Below, piece by piece: positions 42,397 through 51,496 of a stretch of 64,000 bases of DNA. The notes beneath the pieces are model-generated. The model worked only from the letters and a program-made list of their open reading frames with translations. It was not told where the DNA came from and searched no databases. Location: assembly GCF_900113015.1 (NCBI RefSeq), contig NZ_FONV01000004.1, positions 186,001-250,000 on the forward strand, written 5' to 3'. The translations under genes and the position numbers were made by a program. The stretch's first letter is position 1. Every line of letters starts with the position of its first letter. This stretch comes from Actinoplanes philippinensis (GTDB lineage Bacteria > Actinomycetota > Actinomycetes > Mycobacteriales > Micromonosporaceae).

Positions 42397-43587
42397 ATGA
42401 AGGTCACCGGCTATCGCAGCCTGCGGACGAAACACGAGTGGGGACGGCTGACCGGGGACGCCAACGGGGTGATGCCCGATCAGCAGACCGAGGTGCACGT
42501 GCTGATCGTCGAGACGGACGCCGGCGTGGACGGCGTCGGCGTCGGCGCCCACGGCGACATCGACCGGGTCTTCGGCGCTGTCGAGGGTCAGGACCCGCGG
42601 GCCGTCACGGCTCTGTACGACCGCATGCTCGCGTGGGTGTTCAAGACCGGTCACGCCGGGGCCGCGTTCGGGGCGATCGGCGCGCTCGACATGGCCCTGT
42701 GGGACCTGAAGGCGAAGGCGGCCGGCGAGCCGCTCTGGCGTACCCTCGGCGCTCTTGACCGGTTCGTGCCCGGCTATGCGTCGGGGCTGGACATCGCCCT
42801 CGGCGACGACGATCTCGTGAGTCTGTACGAGCGTTTCGCCGATCGCGGCTTCAGCTCCGCCAAGCTCAAGGGCGGCCACGACGTCACGCACGACCTGCGC
42901 CGCCTCGTCGCGGTCCGGGAGGTGCTGAGCCGCAACTCGGCACGGCCCGCCCTGATGCTCGACGCCAACGAGTCCTGGAACCGCACCCAGGCCGTGCGGT
43001 ACGTCCGCGAGCTGGAGGACACGATCGATCTGGCGTGGATCGAGGAGCCGGTACGCCGCTGGGATGCCGCCGGGCACGCCTCGGTGCGCCAGCACATTCG
43101 TGCGGGTGTGGCCACCGGGGAGAACCTGACCGGGCTGGAGCAGTACCGGCCGCTGCTGGACGCCGACGCCGTCGACATCGTCCAGGTCGGCAACGTCTGG
43201 GGCATCACCCACTTCCTGCGGACGGCCGCGGTGGCGCACTACCACGATCTGCCGGTGAGCCCGGTGACCTACCACGCCAATCCGGTGGCGCACGCGGCCG
43301 CGGCGGTTCCCAACCATCTCGCCTTCGAGGTCCAGCACCTCACCGCGCCGGCCGGGCTCCGGATCGATCAGGAGATCGTCGACGGCGGCATCGTCCTGGG
43401 CGATGAGCCCGGCATCGGCATCCGCGTCGACGAGGAGCACATCGAGGCCGTCCGGGCGAGCCATCCGGTGGCCGGTGCGGCCGGGCCGCACGTCCGGCCC
43501 GGCCGGGCGGGGCTGCGCCTGGTGCCCGACGGTCCGCGTACGGCGTCGGCGTCCGGGGACCGGCTGACCACCGGGATGCCGGCATGA
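42397..43587 (+). CDS. enolase-superfamily (mandelate-racemase group) sugar-acid dehydratase
   Basis: Protein of 396 residues. The barrel has the K156-x-K158 pair (SAKLKGG), metal ligands D189 (LMLDANESW), E216 (WIEEPV) and E242 (TGENL), and His293 in TYHANP as a possible acid. This is the pattern of acid-sugar dehydratases that remove water from aldonates to give 2-keto-3-deoxy acids. It is shorter than fuconate dehydratase at 50113 and clearly a different subgroup, so it may use a second sugar acid. Good AAGGAG leader. Followed by lactonase and aldo-keto reductase genes with 4-bp overlaps. Confidence 0.85.
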   Translation: MKVTGYRSLRTKHEWGRLTGDANGVMPDQQTEVHVLIVETDAGVDGVGVGAHGDIDRVFGAVEGQDPRAVTALYDRMLAWVFKTGHAGAAFGAIGALDMALWDLKAKAAGEPLWRTLGALDRFVPGYASGLDIALGDDDLVSLYERFADRGFSSAKLKGGHDVTHDLRRLVAVREVLSRNSARPALMLDANESWNRTQAVRYVRELEDTIDLAWIEEPVRRWDAAGHASVRQHIRAGVATGENLTGLEQYRPLLDADAVDIVQVGNVWGITHFLRTAAVAHYHDLPVSPVTYHANPVAHAAAAVPNHLAFEVQHLTAPAGLRIDQEIVDGGIVLGDEPGIGIRVDEEHIEAVRASHPVAGAAGPHVRPGRAGLRLVPDGPRTASASGDRLTTGMPA

Positions 43588-44408
43588 CCGGCCTCGTCGA
43601 CGCCCACGTGCACCTGTGGAACAGGGCCACCGACCCGCAGCCGTGGATCGATCCTCGGTCGATGGCGGCGATCGACCGCGACTTCGGCTCCGGCGACCTC
43701 GCCGAGATGCTCGACGCGACCGGCATCGACCGGGCGGTCCTGGTGCAGGCCAGCAACAGTCTGGCCGAGACACGGCGGCTGCTCGGCGAGCCGGGCGACC
43801 GGACGGCCGGGGTGGTCGGCTGGATCGACCTCACCGCCGACGTCCACGCGCAACTGGACCTGTTGCGCGCCGGGGGCCGCCGGCCGCTGGTCGGCATCCG
43901 GCACCTGGTCCACCTCGACCCCGATCCGGATTGGCTGGGCCGCCCCGACGTCGGGCGGGCCCTGGCCACGCTCGGGGCGCACGACCTGTGCTTCGACCTG
44001 GTGATCAGGCCGTGGCAGCTGCCGCTGGCCGCATCGGTCGCCGGCGAGCACCCGGAGCTGCGGTTCGTGCTCGACCACCTCGGAGGCGCCGCGGACAGCA
44101 CCGATCTGCCGAGGTGGGAGGACGGCCTTCGGGCCGTGGCCGCTCATCCGCACGTCTACGCGAAGATCTCGGGCCTGGCCGGTCTCGTCGGGGACCCGGG
44201 CCGCCTGCGGTGGATGGTCGGCGTGGCCGTGGAGGCCTTCGGCCCGGACCGGCTCATGTACGGCTCGGACTGGCCGGTGGCACGGCTCGGCGCCGGACCG
44301 GTGGCTTGGCGGGCGGCGGTGGACGACCTGCTCGGGGATCTGTCGGCGCCGCAGTGCCGGGCGATCCTGTCCGCCACCGCCACGTCCTGCTACCGGCTGG
44401 ACAGGTGA
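43584..44408 (+). CDS. amidohydrolase-family sugar lactonase (L-fuconolactonase-like)
   Basis: Protein of 274 residues of COG3618. HxH at residues 8-10 (VDAHVHLWN), the GIRH segment, LDHLGG, and the Asp in MYGSDWPV complete the TIM-barrel metal-type site. Family members hydrolyse L-fuconolactone, L-rhamnonolactone or 2-pyrone-4,6-dicarboxylate. Between a dehydratase and an aldose dehydrogenase gene the lactonase role fits. Overlaps both neighbours by ATGA/GTGA. Confidence 0.85.
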   Translation: MTGLVDAHVHLWNRATDPQPWIDPRSMAAIDRDFGSGDLAEMLDATGIDRAVLVQASNSLAETRRLLGEPGDRTAGVVGWIDLTADVHAQLDLLRAGGRRPLVGIRHLVHLDPDPDWLGRPDVGRALATLGAHDLCFDLVIRPWQLPLAASVAGEHPELRFVLDHLGGAADSTDLPRWEDGLRAVAAHPHVYAKISGLAGLVGDPGRLRWMVGVAVEAFGPDRLMYGSDWPVARLGAGPVAWRAAVDDLLGDLSAPQCRAILSATATSCYRLDR

Positions 44409-45460
44409 CGGCGGCGGTGCGGGCGTTGTTCGATCGGGCCCAGACGCCGTACGGCGTGCTCGGGCTCGGCGGCTCACCGCTGGGCAACTTCGCGGCGGCC
44501 ATGGACGGTGAGCAGGCCGACCGTACGCTGCGTCGGGCCTGGGACCGCGGGATCCGCTACTTCGACACCGCGCCGCACTACGGCCTCGGGTTGTCCGAGC
44601 GCCGGATCGGCGCGGTGCTGCGCGATCTGCCCCGCGACGAGTTCGTGATCTCGACCAAGGTGGGCCGGCTGATCGTGCCCCGCGATCGGCCGCTGGAGCT
44701 CGACGATCAGGGCTTCGTGGTGCCCGGCGATCGGGAACGGCAGTGGGATTTCACGGCCGCGGGTGTGGAGCGTTCGTTACGGGAGAGCCTGGACCGGCTC
44801 GGTCTGGACTCGGTCGACATCCTCTTCGCCCACGACCCGGATCAGGCCTGGGACGGCGCCGCCCGGCAGGGGGTCGCCTCGCTGGCCCGGCTCCGGTCCG
44901 CCGGCCTGGTGTCGGCCATCGGTATCGGGACGAACACGACAGCCGGCCTGGCCGCCGTCATCGGCGACGGCCTGGTCGACGTGATCATGCTGGCGAACCG
45001 GTATTCGTTGCTGGATCAGCAGGCGCTCGACCCGGTTCTCGAACCGGCCCGGGCGAACGGGGTCGCCGTGGTGGCCGCCGGCGTCTTCGCCACCGGCCTG
45101 CTGTCGACCGCGCGGCCGCGGGCCGGCGCCACCTACGAGTACCGGCCCGCCGACGCCGCCGTGGTCCGGCGGGCCGGCCTGATCGCCGGGATCTGCGCCG
45201 ATCACGGCGTCGACCTGCCGGCGGCCGCCCTGGCCTTCCCCCTGCTGCATCCCGCGGTCGCCGCGGTCGCCGTCGGGATGCGCTCGCCACAGGAGGTCGA
45301 TGAGGACTGCCGTCATTTCGCGGCGCGGGTGCCGGGGGGCCTCTGGGCGGATCTGGTCGCGGCCGGCGTCATCCCGCCGGGCAGCGTGCCCGGGCGGCTC
45401 AGCGACGCAGACGGTCCGGGCCGCCCGGGCCACCCCGCCGGACCAGCCACGCCTCGGTGA
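44405..45460 (+). CDS. aldo-keto reductase, L-fucose/D-threo-aldose dehydrogenase type
   Basis: Protein of 351 residues with the AKR tetrad: Asp and Tyr in FDTAPHYG, Lys in ISTKVGR and His in LFAHDPD. LGLGGSPLGNF at the start and GLSERRIGAVL match the D-threo-aldose 1-dehydrogenase / L-fucose dehydrogenase group. It would oxidise the free sugar to its lactone, the first step of the non-phosphorylative route. Starts with GTG overlapping the lactonase stop. The last 62 bp overlap the convergent GntR gene; the C-terminal 25 residues are Pro/Gly-rich. Confidence 0.87.
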   Translation: MTAAVRALFDRAQTPYGVLGLGGSPLGNFAAAMDGEQADRTLRRAWDRGIRYFDTAPHYGLGLSERRIGAVLRDLPRDEFVISTKVGRLIVPRDRPLELDDQGFVVPGDRERQWDFTAAGVERSLRESLDRLGLDSVDILFAHDPDQAWDGAARQGVASLARLRSAGLVSAIGIGTNTTAGLAAVIGDGLVDVIMLANRYSLLDQQALDPVLEPARANGVAVVAAGVFATGLLSTARPRAGATYEYRPADAAVVRRAGLIAGICADHGVDLPAAALAFPLLHPAVAAVAVGMRSPQEVDEDCRHFAARVPGGLWADLVAAGVIPPGSVPGRLSDADGPGRPGHPAGPATPR

Positions 45461-46169
45461 TGTGGGTGAACATGGCCGTGCCCGCGCCGTCCGGATCACC
45501 GGCGGCGATGCGCTCCATGATGCGGCGGTGACCCTGGTTCGACGCCACGCACAGCGCACGCTCGGTCTGGCCGAGGTAACGGGCGGTGTTGACGACCTGG
45601 CTCTCGAGCGCCCGCACGACGGCGCGGGCGATCCGGTTGCCGGACGCGATCATGATCGTGTCGTGGAAGGCGCGGTCCTGGTCGGCATACGTCTGCGGCT
45701 CGTCCACCAGGGTGTCCATGAGGTCGACCAGGGCACGGAGCCGATCGACGGTGCCGGGGCCGGCGATCCGGGCCGCCACGTTGGCCATGTCCGACTCGAG
45801 GAGCCGGCGGGTGACGACGAGGTCGTCCAGGACGGTGAGACCGTCGTCACGGGCGATGGTCGCGCTCAGGACCATCTCGTCGAGCATGTCCCACATGGCC
45901 GGCGGCGTGACGATGGTGCCGGCGCCCTGCCGGACCTGCACCAGGCCCTTCTCCTGAAGGACCTTCACCGCCTCCCGGACCACGGTGCGGCTCACGCCGA
46001 AGGTGTCGCCCAGCAGCGGTTCGGGGGGCAGCGCGGTGCCGGGCCGGTGGACACCGTCGACGATCCGGCTCACCAGCTCAGCGGTGACGGCGCGGGCGAG
46101 GTTGGCCGGGCGCCGCGTCCACGCCGGGGGCGGGGGAACCTCCGGGACCGCCTCGGGTGATCGAGTCAT
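45399..46169 (-). CDS. GntR-family regulator, FadR subfamily
   Basis: Protein of 256 residues. N-terminal wHTH (LARAVTAELVSRIVDGVHRPGTALPPEPLLGDTFGVSRTVVREAVKVLQEKGLVQVRQGAGTIV) and an FCD effector domain with the metal-binding His/Asp pattern (DQDRAFHDTIMIASGN, NQGHRRIMERI). It sits between the two importer operons, convergent with one and divergent from the other. The palindrome at 46248-46263 lies 79 bp before its start, so it likely regulates itself, the CUT2 operon and the CUT1 operon. Confidence 0.88.
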   Translation of the reverse strand: MTRSPEAVPEVPPPPAWTRRPANLARAVTAELVSRIVDGVHRPGTALPPEPLLGDTFGVSRTVVREAVKVLQEKGLVQVRQGAGTIVTPPAMWDMLDEMVLSATIARDDGLTVLDDLVVTRRLLESDMANVAARIAGPGTVDRLRALVDLMDTLVDEPQTYADQDRAFHDTIMIASGNRIARAVVRALESQVVNTARYLGQTERALCVASNQGHRRIMERIAAGDPDGAGTAMFTHITEAWLVRRGGPGGPDRLRR

Positions 46170-46247
46170 GCGTCCTCCCGTGCCCCTCAGCGAGGCCCCG
46201 ATCGTACCGGCAGCTCCCCACCGTGATCAGCGCGGCAGGCGGAAAAT

Positions 46248-46263
46248 CATCATACCTATGATG
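46248..46263. promoter_or_regulatory. CATCATA-CC-TATGATG operator upstream of the CUT2 operon
   Basis: Perfect 7-bp inverted repeat with a 2-bp centre between the GntR gene and the ribose-type binding-protein gene. Its core TCATACCTATG matches the operator in the CUT1 promoter at ten of eleven positions. Confidence 0.7.
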
Positions 46264-46292
46264 AATGCACCGGCCCGCAGGGGACGTATTGG

Positions 46293-46385
46293 TGGGATGT
46301 ATTTGTGAGGAGATTCTCCCGGCCGGCGGCAAAATAGCCCGCTACATATAGACACTCGCCGCTGCCATGGCTTAGATACATCCCA
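46293..46385. promoter_or_regulatory. distant perfect 10-bp inverted repeat in CUT2 leader
   Basis: TGGGATGTAT (46293-46302) and ATACATCCCA (46376-46385) are exact complements 73 bp apart, in AT-richer DNA. They may be paired half-sites for a looping regulator, or the feet of a long RNA stem. Between them AAAATAG and CTACATATAG resemble -10 elements. No gene lies in 46170-46460. Confidence 0.55.
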
Positions 46386-46460
46386 TGTTCGGGGTACCAC
46401 CGCATCTCGAACATGGAACATCGCCGTCCGATTGGCCGCCCCACCCAGGAGAGACTTGCG

Positions 46461-47519
46461 ATGAGAAACCTGACCTCCCTGCGCGCCGCGGCCTGCGCCG
46501 TCGCAGCGCTCCTGCTCATCGGCGCGTGCAACCGCGACTCCGGCGCCGCCGACGGCGACAGACCGGTGGTGGGCGTGGACTACCCACGCTCGGACACCGA
46601 CTTCTGGAACTCGTTCATCCGATACACACCCCGGTTCGGCGACGAGCTCGGGCTGACGCTGAAGACCACCAACTCACAGAACGACGTGGCCAAACTGACC
46701 GCCAACGTCCAGACGTTCCTGAGCCAGGGCGTCAAGGGCGTGGTGATGGCCCCCCAGGACACCGCGGCGATCGCCCCCGCACTGGACCAGCTGGCGGCCA
46801 GGAAGATCCCGGTGGTCACGGTGGACACGAGGCCGGACTCCGGCAGCGTCACCATGGTCGTCCGGGCCGACAACCGCGCCTACGGCACCAAGGCCTGCCA
46901 GTTCCTCGGCACGAAGCTCGGCGGCAAGGGCACGGTCGTCATGCTCCAGGGCGGCCTCGACTCGATCAACGGCCGGGACCGGACCGAGGCGTTCAACGAG
47001 TGCATGACGACGTCGTACCCGGGGATCGAGGTCATCGGGGAGGCGACCAACTGGGACGGTGCGATCGCGGCGCAGAAACTGCAGACCGACCTCACCGCCC
47101 ACCCGGACATCAAGGGCGTCTACATGCAGTCCAGCTTCGCCCTGTCCGGCACGCTGCAGGTGCTCAAACAGAAGGGCCTGCTGGTCGGCCCGGACGACCC
47201 CGCCCACGTCTTCGTGGTCTCCAACGACGGCATCCCGGAGGAGCTGAAGAACATCGCGGCGGGCCAGATCGACGCCACCGTCTCGCAACCCGCCGACCTG
47301 TACGCCCAGTACGCGCTGTCCTATGTGCGTGACGCGCTCGCGGGCAAGACCTTCGCGCCGGGGCCGACCGACCATGACAGCACGATCATCCAGGTCCGCG
47401 ACGGGGTGCTGGAGGACCAGCTGTCCGCGCCGCTGGTGACCCGGGACGGCGGCACCTACGGCGGCGTGCCCAGCCTCAGGAGCGACGACAAGTCGCTGTG
47501 GGGCAACAACGCCGGCTGA
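46461..47519 (+). CDS. CUT2 (ribose/xylose-type) sugar-binding lipoprotein
   Basis: Protein of 352 residues. Lipobox LLLIGACN (Cys about 24). Periplasmic-binding-protein type 1 fold: VVGVDYPRSDTDFWNSFIRYTPRF, VKGVVMAPQDTAAIAPALDQL, VVTVDTRPDSG, MLQGGLDSINGRDRTEAFNECM. ATG 46461 follows AGGAGAGACTTGCG. Works with the ATPase and permease behind it. Confidence 0.92.
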   Translation: MRNLTSLRAAACAVAALLLIGACNRDSGAADGDRPVVGVDYPRSDTDFWNSFIRYTPRFGDELGLTLKTTNSQNDVAKLTANVQTFLSQGVKGVVMAPQDTAAIAPALDQLAARKIPVVTVDTRPDSGSVTMVVRADNRAYGTKACQFLGTKLGGKGTVVMLQGGLDSINGRDRTEAFNECMTTSYPGIEVIGEATNWDGAIAAQKLQTDLTAHPDIKGVYMQSSFALSGTLQVLKQKGLLVGPDDPAHVFVVSNDGIPEELKNIAAGQIDATVSQPADLYAQYALSYVRDALAGKTFAPGPTDHDSTIIQVRDGVLEDQLSAPLVTRDGGTYGGVPSLRSDDKSLWGNNAG

Positions 47520-47547
47520 CCGGACCTCGACGACGAAGGCGGACACC

Positions 47548-49074
47548 ATGTCTGAAGCACCCACCGGTGACGCCGGGGACCCGCCCGTCGTGGCGGCGAC
47601 GGGGGTCACCCGGCGATTCGGCCCGACGGTCGCCCTGCACGGCGTGGACCTGCGGGTGGCGGCCGGGCAGACCCACGCGCTCGTCGGCCGCAACGGCGCC
47701 GGGAAGTCGACGCTGGTCTCCGTCCTGACCGGCCTGCAGGCGCCGGACGAGGGCACGGTGTCCTTCTCCGGCCGGCCCGCGCCACGCCTGGCCGACCGGG
47801 ACGCGTGGCGGCAGCGGGTCGCGTGCGTCTACCAGAAGTCGACGATCATCCCGGCGCTGACGGTGGCCGAGAACCTCTTCCTCAACCGGCACGACCGCGG
47901 CCCCGGCGGGCTGATCACCTGGTCCCGTCTGCGCCGCCGGGCCGCGGAACTGCTGGCGGCCTGGTCGGTGGAGGTCGAACCACGGACTCTCGCGGGCGAG
48001 CTGTCGGTGGAGCAGCGACAGTTCGTGGAGATCGCCCGGGCGCTGTCCTTCGGTGCCCGTTTCATCATTCTCGACGAGCCCACCGCCCAGCTCGACGGCG
48101 CCGCGATCAGCCGGCTCTTCGCACGCGTGCGGGACCTGCAGCGCCAGGGGGTGACCTTCCTGTTCATCAGTCATCATCTGCAGGAGGTGTACGAGATCTG
48201 CGACGTCGTGACCGTTCTGCGCGACGCCCGGCGGATCCTCACCGCCCCGGTCGCCGACCTGCCGCGCGCCGACCTGGTCGCCGCCATGACCGGCGACGCG
48301 ACGGTGGGCCGGCGGCGGGAGAACGACCGGGCCGTGGAGTCCGGCGCGGCGCCCGCCCTGGCCGTCCGGGACCTGACCGGCGGCGCCTACCGACAGGTGA
48401 GCCTCCAGGTGGGCGCCGGTGAGATCGTGGGACTCGCCGGGGCCGCCGGCAGCGGGCGTACCGAGCTGGCCGAGACGGTGGTCGGCCTGCGTTCGGCGGA
48501 CAGCGGCCGGATCGAGATCGCGGGCCGCCGGCCACGGCCCGGCAGCGTGCCGGACGCCCTGGCCGCCGGCGCCGGGTTCGTGCCGCAGGACCGCCACCAC
48601 CAAGGTCTCGTCCCGCAGATGTCGATCGCCGACAACGGGACGCTGTCGGTGCCGGAGCGGCTCGGGCGCGGCGGGTTCATCAGCGCTCGCCGCCGGGACG
48701 CGATGGCGGCCGACATGATCGGGAAGCTGGCGATCAAGACGCCGGATCCGCGGCTGCCCGTCTCCGGGCTGTCCGGTGGCAATCAGCAGAAGGTCGTCAT
48801 GGCCCGGGCACTGGCCGGCGACCCGCGGCTGCTGGTGCTGATCAATCCGACCTCCGGCGTCGACGTACGGTCCAAGGAGTTCCTGCTCGACAAGGTCCTG
48901 GAGACCGCACGATCCGGAGCCGGTGTCCTCATCGCCTCCGACGAACTCGACGACCTGCGGGTGTGCGACCGGGTCCTGGTGATGTTCCGGTCCCGATTGA
49001 CCAGCGAGATGGCCCGCGGCTGGCACGACCACGAGCTGGTGGCCGCCATGGAAGGGATGGATCTCGATGCCTGA
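47548..49074 (+). CDS. CUT2 sugar ABC ATP-binding protein (two ABC domains)
   Basis: Protein of 508 residues. Domain 1: Walker A GRNGAGKST, signature-like LSVEQRQFVEIARAL, Walker B FIILDEPTAQLD, and H loop ISHH. Domain 2 (from about 255): GAAGSGRTELAETVVGL and signature LSGGNQQKVVMARALAG with degenerate Walker B (VLINPTSGVDV) as usual in RbsA/XylG/MglA. Eight bases overlap the permease gene. Confidence 0.93.
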   Translation: MSEAPTGDAGDPPVVAATGVTRRFGPTVALHGVDLRVAAGQTHALVGRNGAGKSTLVSVLTGLQAPDEGTVSFSGRPAPRLADRDAWRQRVACVYQKSTIIPALTVAENLFLNRHDRGPGGLITWSRLRRRAAELLAAWSVEVEPRTLAGELSVEQRQFVEIARALSFGARFIILDEPTAQLDGAAISRLFARVRDLQRQGVTFLFISHHLQEVYEICDVVTVLRDARRILTAPVADLPRADLVAAMTGDATVGRRRENDRAVESGAAPALAVRDLTGGAYRQVSLQVGAGEIVGLAGAAGSGRTELAETVVGLRSADSGRIEIAGRRPRPGSVPDALAAGAGFVPQDRHHQGLVPQMSIADNGTLSVPERLGRGGFISARRRDAMAADMIGKLAIKTPDPRLPVSGLSGGNQQKVVMARALAGDPRLLVLINPTSGVDVRSKEFLLDKVLETARSGAGVLIASDELDDLRVCDRVLVMFRSRLTSEMARGWHDHELVAAMEGMDLDA

Positions 49075-50101
49075 CGCCGCCTTGACCGACAGTCCCACGG
49101 CGACGGCCGGACCACCGCGGCCGAGGTCGATCGGCAACCGCATCGTGGCGGGCCGGCTGCGGGACCTGGCCCTCGTACCGGCGATCCTGATCATCGCGAT
49201 CGTCGGGCAGATCGTCAGCCCGGTGTTCCTGCAACCGGACAACCTGCTCAACGTCCTGCAGACGATGTCCGAGATCGCTCTGCTGGTGCTGGCCCAGACG
49301 ATGATCCTGATCGTCAAGAAGATGGACCTGTCGCTCGAATCGACGATGGGCCTCGCGCCCGGGGTGGCCGCCTGGCTGGTGGTGCCCGCCGGTGCCGGGC
49401 ACGGGCTGGGTCTGCTGCCCGGCTGGTCGGCCGTGCCGGTCACGCTGGCGGTGGGCGCGCTCGTCGGCGTCGTCAACGCGGTCCTGATCATCCGGTTCGG
49501 CCTCAACGGTTTCATCGTCACCCTCGGCATGCTCATCGTGCTGCGCGGGGTGCTGACCGGGATCTCCGGCGGCCAGACCTTCTTCCGCCTGCCGCCGTCG
49601 ATGCTCTACCTCGGCACGACCACGTGGTGGGGCGTGCCGGCGTCCATCTGGATCTGCCTGGCGTTGTTCGCGGTGGCCGTCGTCGTGCTCGGCTGGACCA
49701 GTTTCGGCCGGTCGCTGTACGCCATCGGCGGGAACGTCGACGCGGCGAAGGCGGCCGGCATCCGTACCGGCCGGGTGCTGTGGATCGTCATCGTCACCGG
49801 CAGCGTGCTGGCGTCGCTGGCCGGCCTGCTGCTCTCCGGGCGACTGGCGTCGGTCGCCTCGGCGCAGGGCAACGGGTACATCTTCACGGTGTTCGCGGCG
49901 GCGGTGATCGGTGGCATCAGCCTCAACGGCGGCCGGGGCACCATGGCCGGCGCCTTCACCGGGATCCTCCTGCTGTTCCTGATCCAGAACGTGCTCACCC
50001 TCGCCGGGATCCCGGCTCAGTGGATCGGCGCCCTCAACGGGCTGATCATTCTCGCCGCGCTGATCGTCTCGCGCATCACCAGCGGCAACGTCCAGGACTA
50101 G
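49067..50101 (+). CDS. CUT2 sugar ABC permease (RbsC/XylH type)
   Basis: Protein of 344 residues with eight to ten TM helices. The conserved [23 protein letters not shown] and [32 protein letters not shown] segments are those of BPD_transp_2 permeases. It is followed 11 bp later by the fuconate dehydratase gene, tying this importer to that sugar. Confidence 0.92.
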   Translation: MPDAALTDSPTATAGPPRPRSIGNRIVAGRLRDLALVPAILIIAIVGQIVSPVFLQPDNLLNVLQTMSEIALLVLAQTMILIVKKMDLSLESTMGLAPGVAAWLVVPAGAGHGLGLLPGWSAVPVTLAVGALVGVVNAVLIIRFGLNGFIVTLGMLIVLRGVLTGISGGQTFFRLPPSMLYLGTTTWWGVPASIWICLALFAVAVVVLGWTSFGRSLYAIGGNVDAAKAAGIRTGRVLWIVIVTGSVLASLAGLLLSGRLASVASAQGNGYIFTVFAAAVIGGISLNGGRGTMAGAFTGILLLFLIQNVLTLAGIPAQWIGALNGLIILAALIVSRITSGNVQD

Positions 50102-50112
50102 AAGGAGCCGCC

Positions 50113-51426
50113 TTGTCCCCTTGCCCGCGCATCGTCGCCCTCGACGTCCGGGACGTCCGCTTCCCGACGTCCGATCACCTGGACGGCTCGGACGCGATGA
50201 ACCCCGAGCCGGACTACTCCGCCGCGTACGTCGTGCTGCGCACCGATGCCGGCGACGGTCTCGAGGGGCACGCGCTCGCGTTCACCACCGGCCGTGGCAA
50301 CGACGTGCAGGCCAATGCCATCGCCGCGCTCGCGCCGTTCGTGGTCGGGCGCCCGGTCGCCGAGGTGTGCGGCGACCTGGGTGGCTTCGCCCGCCGGCTC
50401 GTCCACGATCCGCAGCTGCGCTGGCTCGGCCCGGAGAAGGGTGTCATCCACATGGCCACCGGCGCGGTCGTCAACGCGGCCTGGGACCTGGCCGCCAAGC
50501 GGGCCGGCAAGCCGGTCTGGCGCTTCCTCAGCGACATGTCGCCCGCCGAGATCGTCGCCCAGGTGGACTTCCGCTGGATCTCCGACGCGCTGACCGCGGA
50601 CGAGGCGCTGGGCATCCTGAGCCGGGCGCGGGCGGGCCGCGACGAGCGGATCGCCCTGTTGCTGGACAGTGGCTACCCGGCGTACACGACGACGCCGGGC
50701 TGGCTGGGCTACTCCGACGAGAAGCTGGCCCGGCTCGCCCGCGAGGCCGTCGACGACGGCTTCGGCCACATCAAACTCAAGGTGGGCGCCTCCCTCGAGG
50801 ACGACGTCCGCCGGATCCGGGCGGTCCGGGAGGCGGTCGGCGCGGGGGTACGCATCGCTGTCGACGCCAATCAGCGCTGGGACGTGCAGCCGGCCATCGA
50901 CTGGATGCGTGAGCTCGCGCCGTACGACCCTTACTGGATCGAGGAGCCGACCTCGCCCGACGATATCCTCGGTCACGCCACGGTGCGCGAGGCGCTGCGC
51001 CCGATCAAGGTGGCCACCGGCGAGCACGTGGCCAACCGGGTCGTCTTCAAGCAACTGCTGCAGGCCGGTTCGATCGACATCGTCCAGGTCGACGCGGCCC
51101 GGGTCGGCGGGATCAACGAGAACATCGCGATCCTGCTCCTGGCCGCCAAGTTCGGGGTGCCGGTCTGCCCCCATGCCGGCGGGGTGGGTCTGTGCGAGAT
51201 GGTCCAGCACCTGTCGATGTTCGACTTCGTCGCGGTGTCCGCGACGATGCAGGACCGGGTCATCGAGTACGTCGACCACCTGCACGAGCATTTCCTGGAT
51301 CCGGTACGCGTCAGCCGGGGCCGCTACGCCGCGCCCACCGCGCCGGGACTGAGCGCCCAGATGCATCCCGCGTCGCTCGCCGAGTACACGTATCCCGGCG
51401 GTCCCGCCTGGGCCGGGCGCACCTGA
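50113..51426 (+). CDS. L-fuconate dehydratase
   Basis: Protein of 437 residues, the usual length of FucD/ENOSF1. Start region [25 protein letters not shown] is diagnostic. Catalytic pattern K221-x-K223, D251, E277, E304 and H354 has the same spacing as recalled for Xanthomonas FucD, offset by three residues. It dehydrates L-fuconate to 2-keto-3-deoxy-L-fuconate in the enolase fold with Mg2+. The TTG start is chosen because GAAGGAG lies 5 nt upstream and because it gives the family N-terminus. Last gene of the CUT2 operon. Confidence 0.88.
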   Translation: MSPCPRIVALDVRDVRFPTSDHLDGSDAMNPEPDYSAAYVVLRTDAGDGLEGHALAFTTGRGNDVQANAIAALAPFVVGRPVAEVCGDLGGFARRLVHDPQLRWLGPEKGVIHMATGAVVNAAWDLAAKRAGKPVWRFLSDMSPAEIVAQVDFRWISDALTADEALGILSRARAGRDERIALLLDSGYPAYTTTPGWLGYSDEKLARLAREAVDDGFGHIKLKVGASLEDDVRRIRAVREAVGAGVRIAVDANQRWDVQPAIDWMRELAPYDPYWIEEPTSPDDILGHATVREALRPIKVATGEHVANRVVFKQLLQAGSIDIVQVDAARVGGINENIAILLLAAKFGVPVCPHAGGVGLCEMVQHLSMFDFVAVSATMQDRVIEYVDHLHEHFLDPVRVSRGRYAAPTAPGLSAQMHPASLAEYTYPGGPAWAGRT

Positions 51427-51496
51427 GCGTCGCCGCTCTTAGGATGGTCCGTGCTGCGCCCCGAGGCGACCGCACGGGCCGACGGAGGAGTCCACC

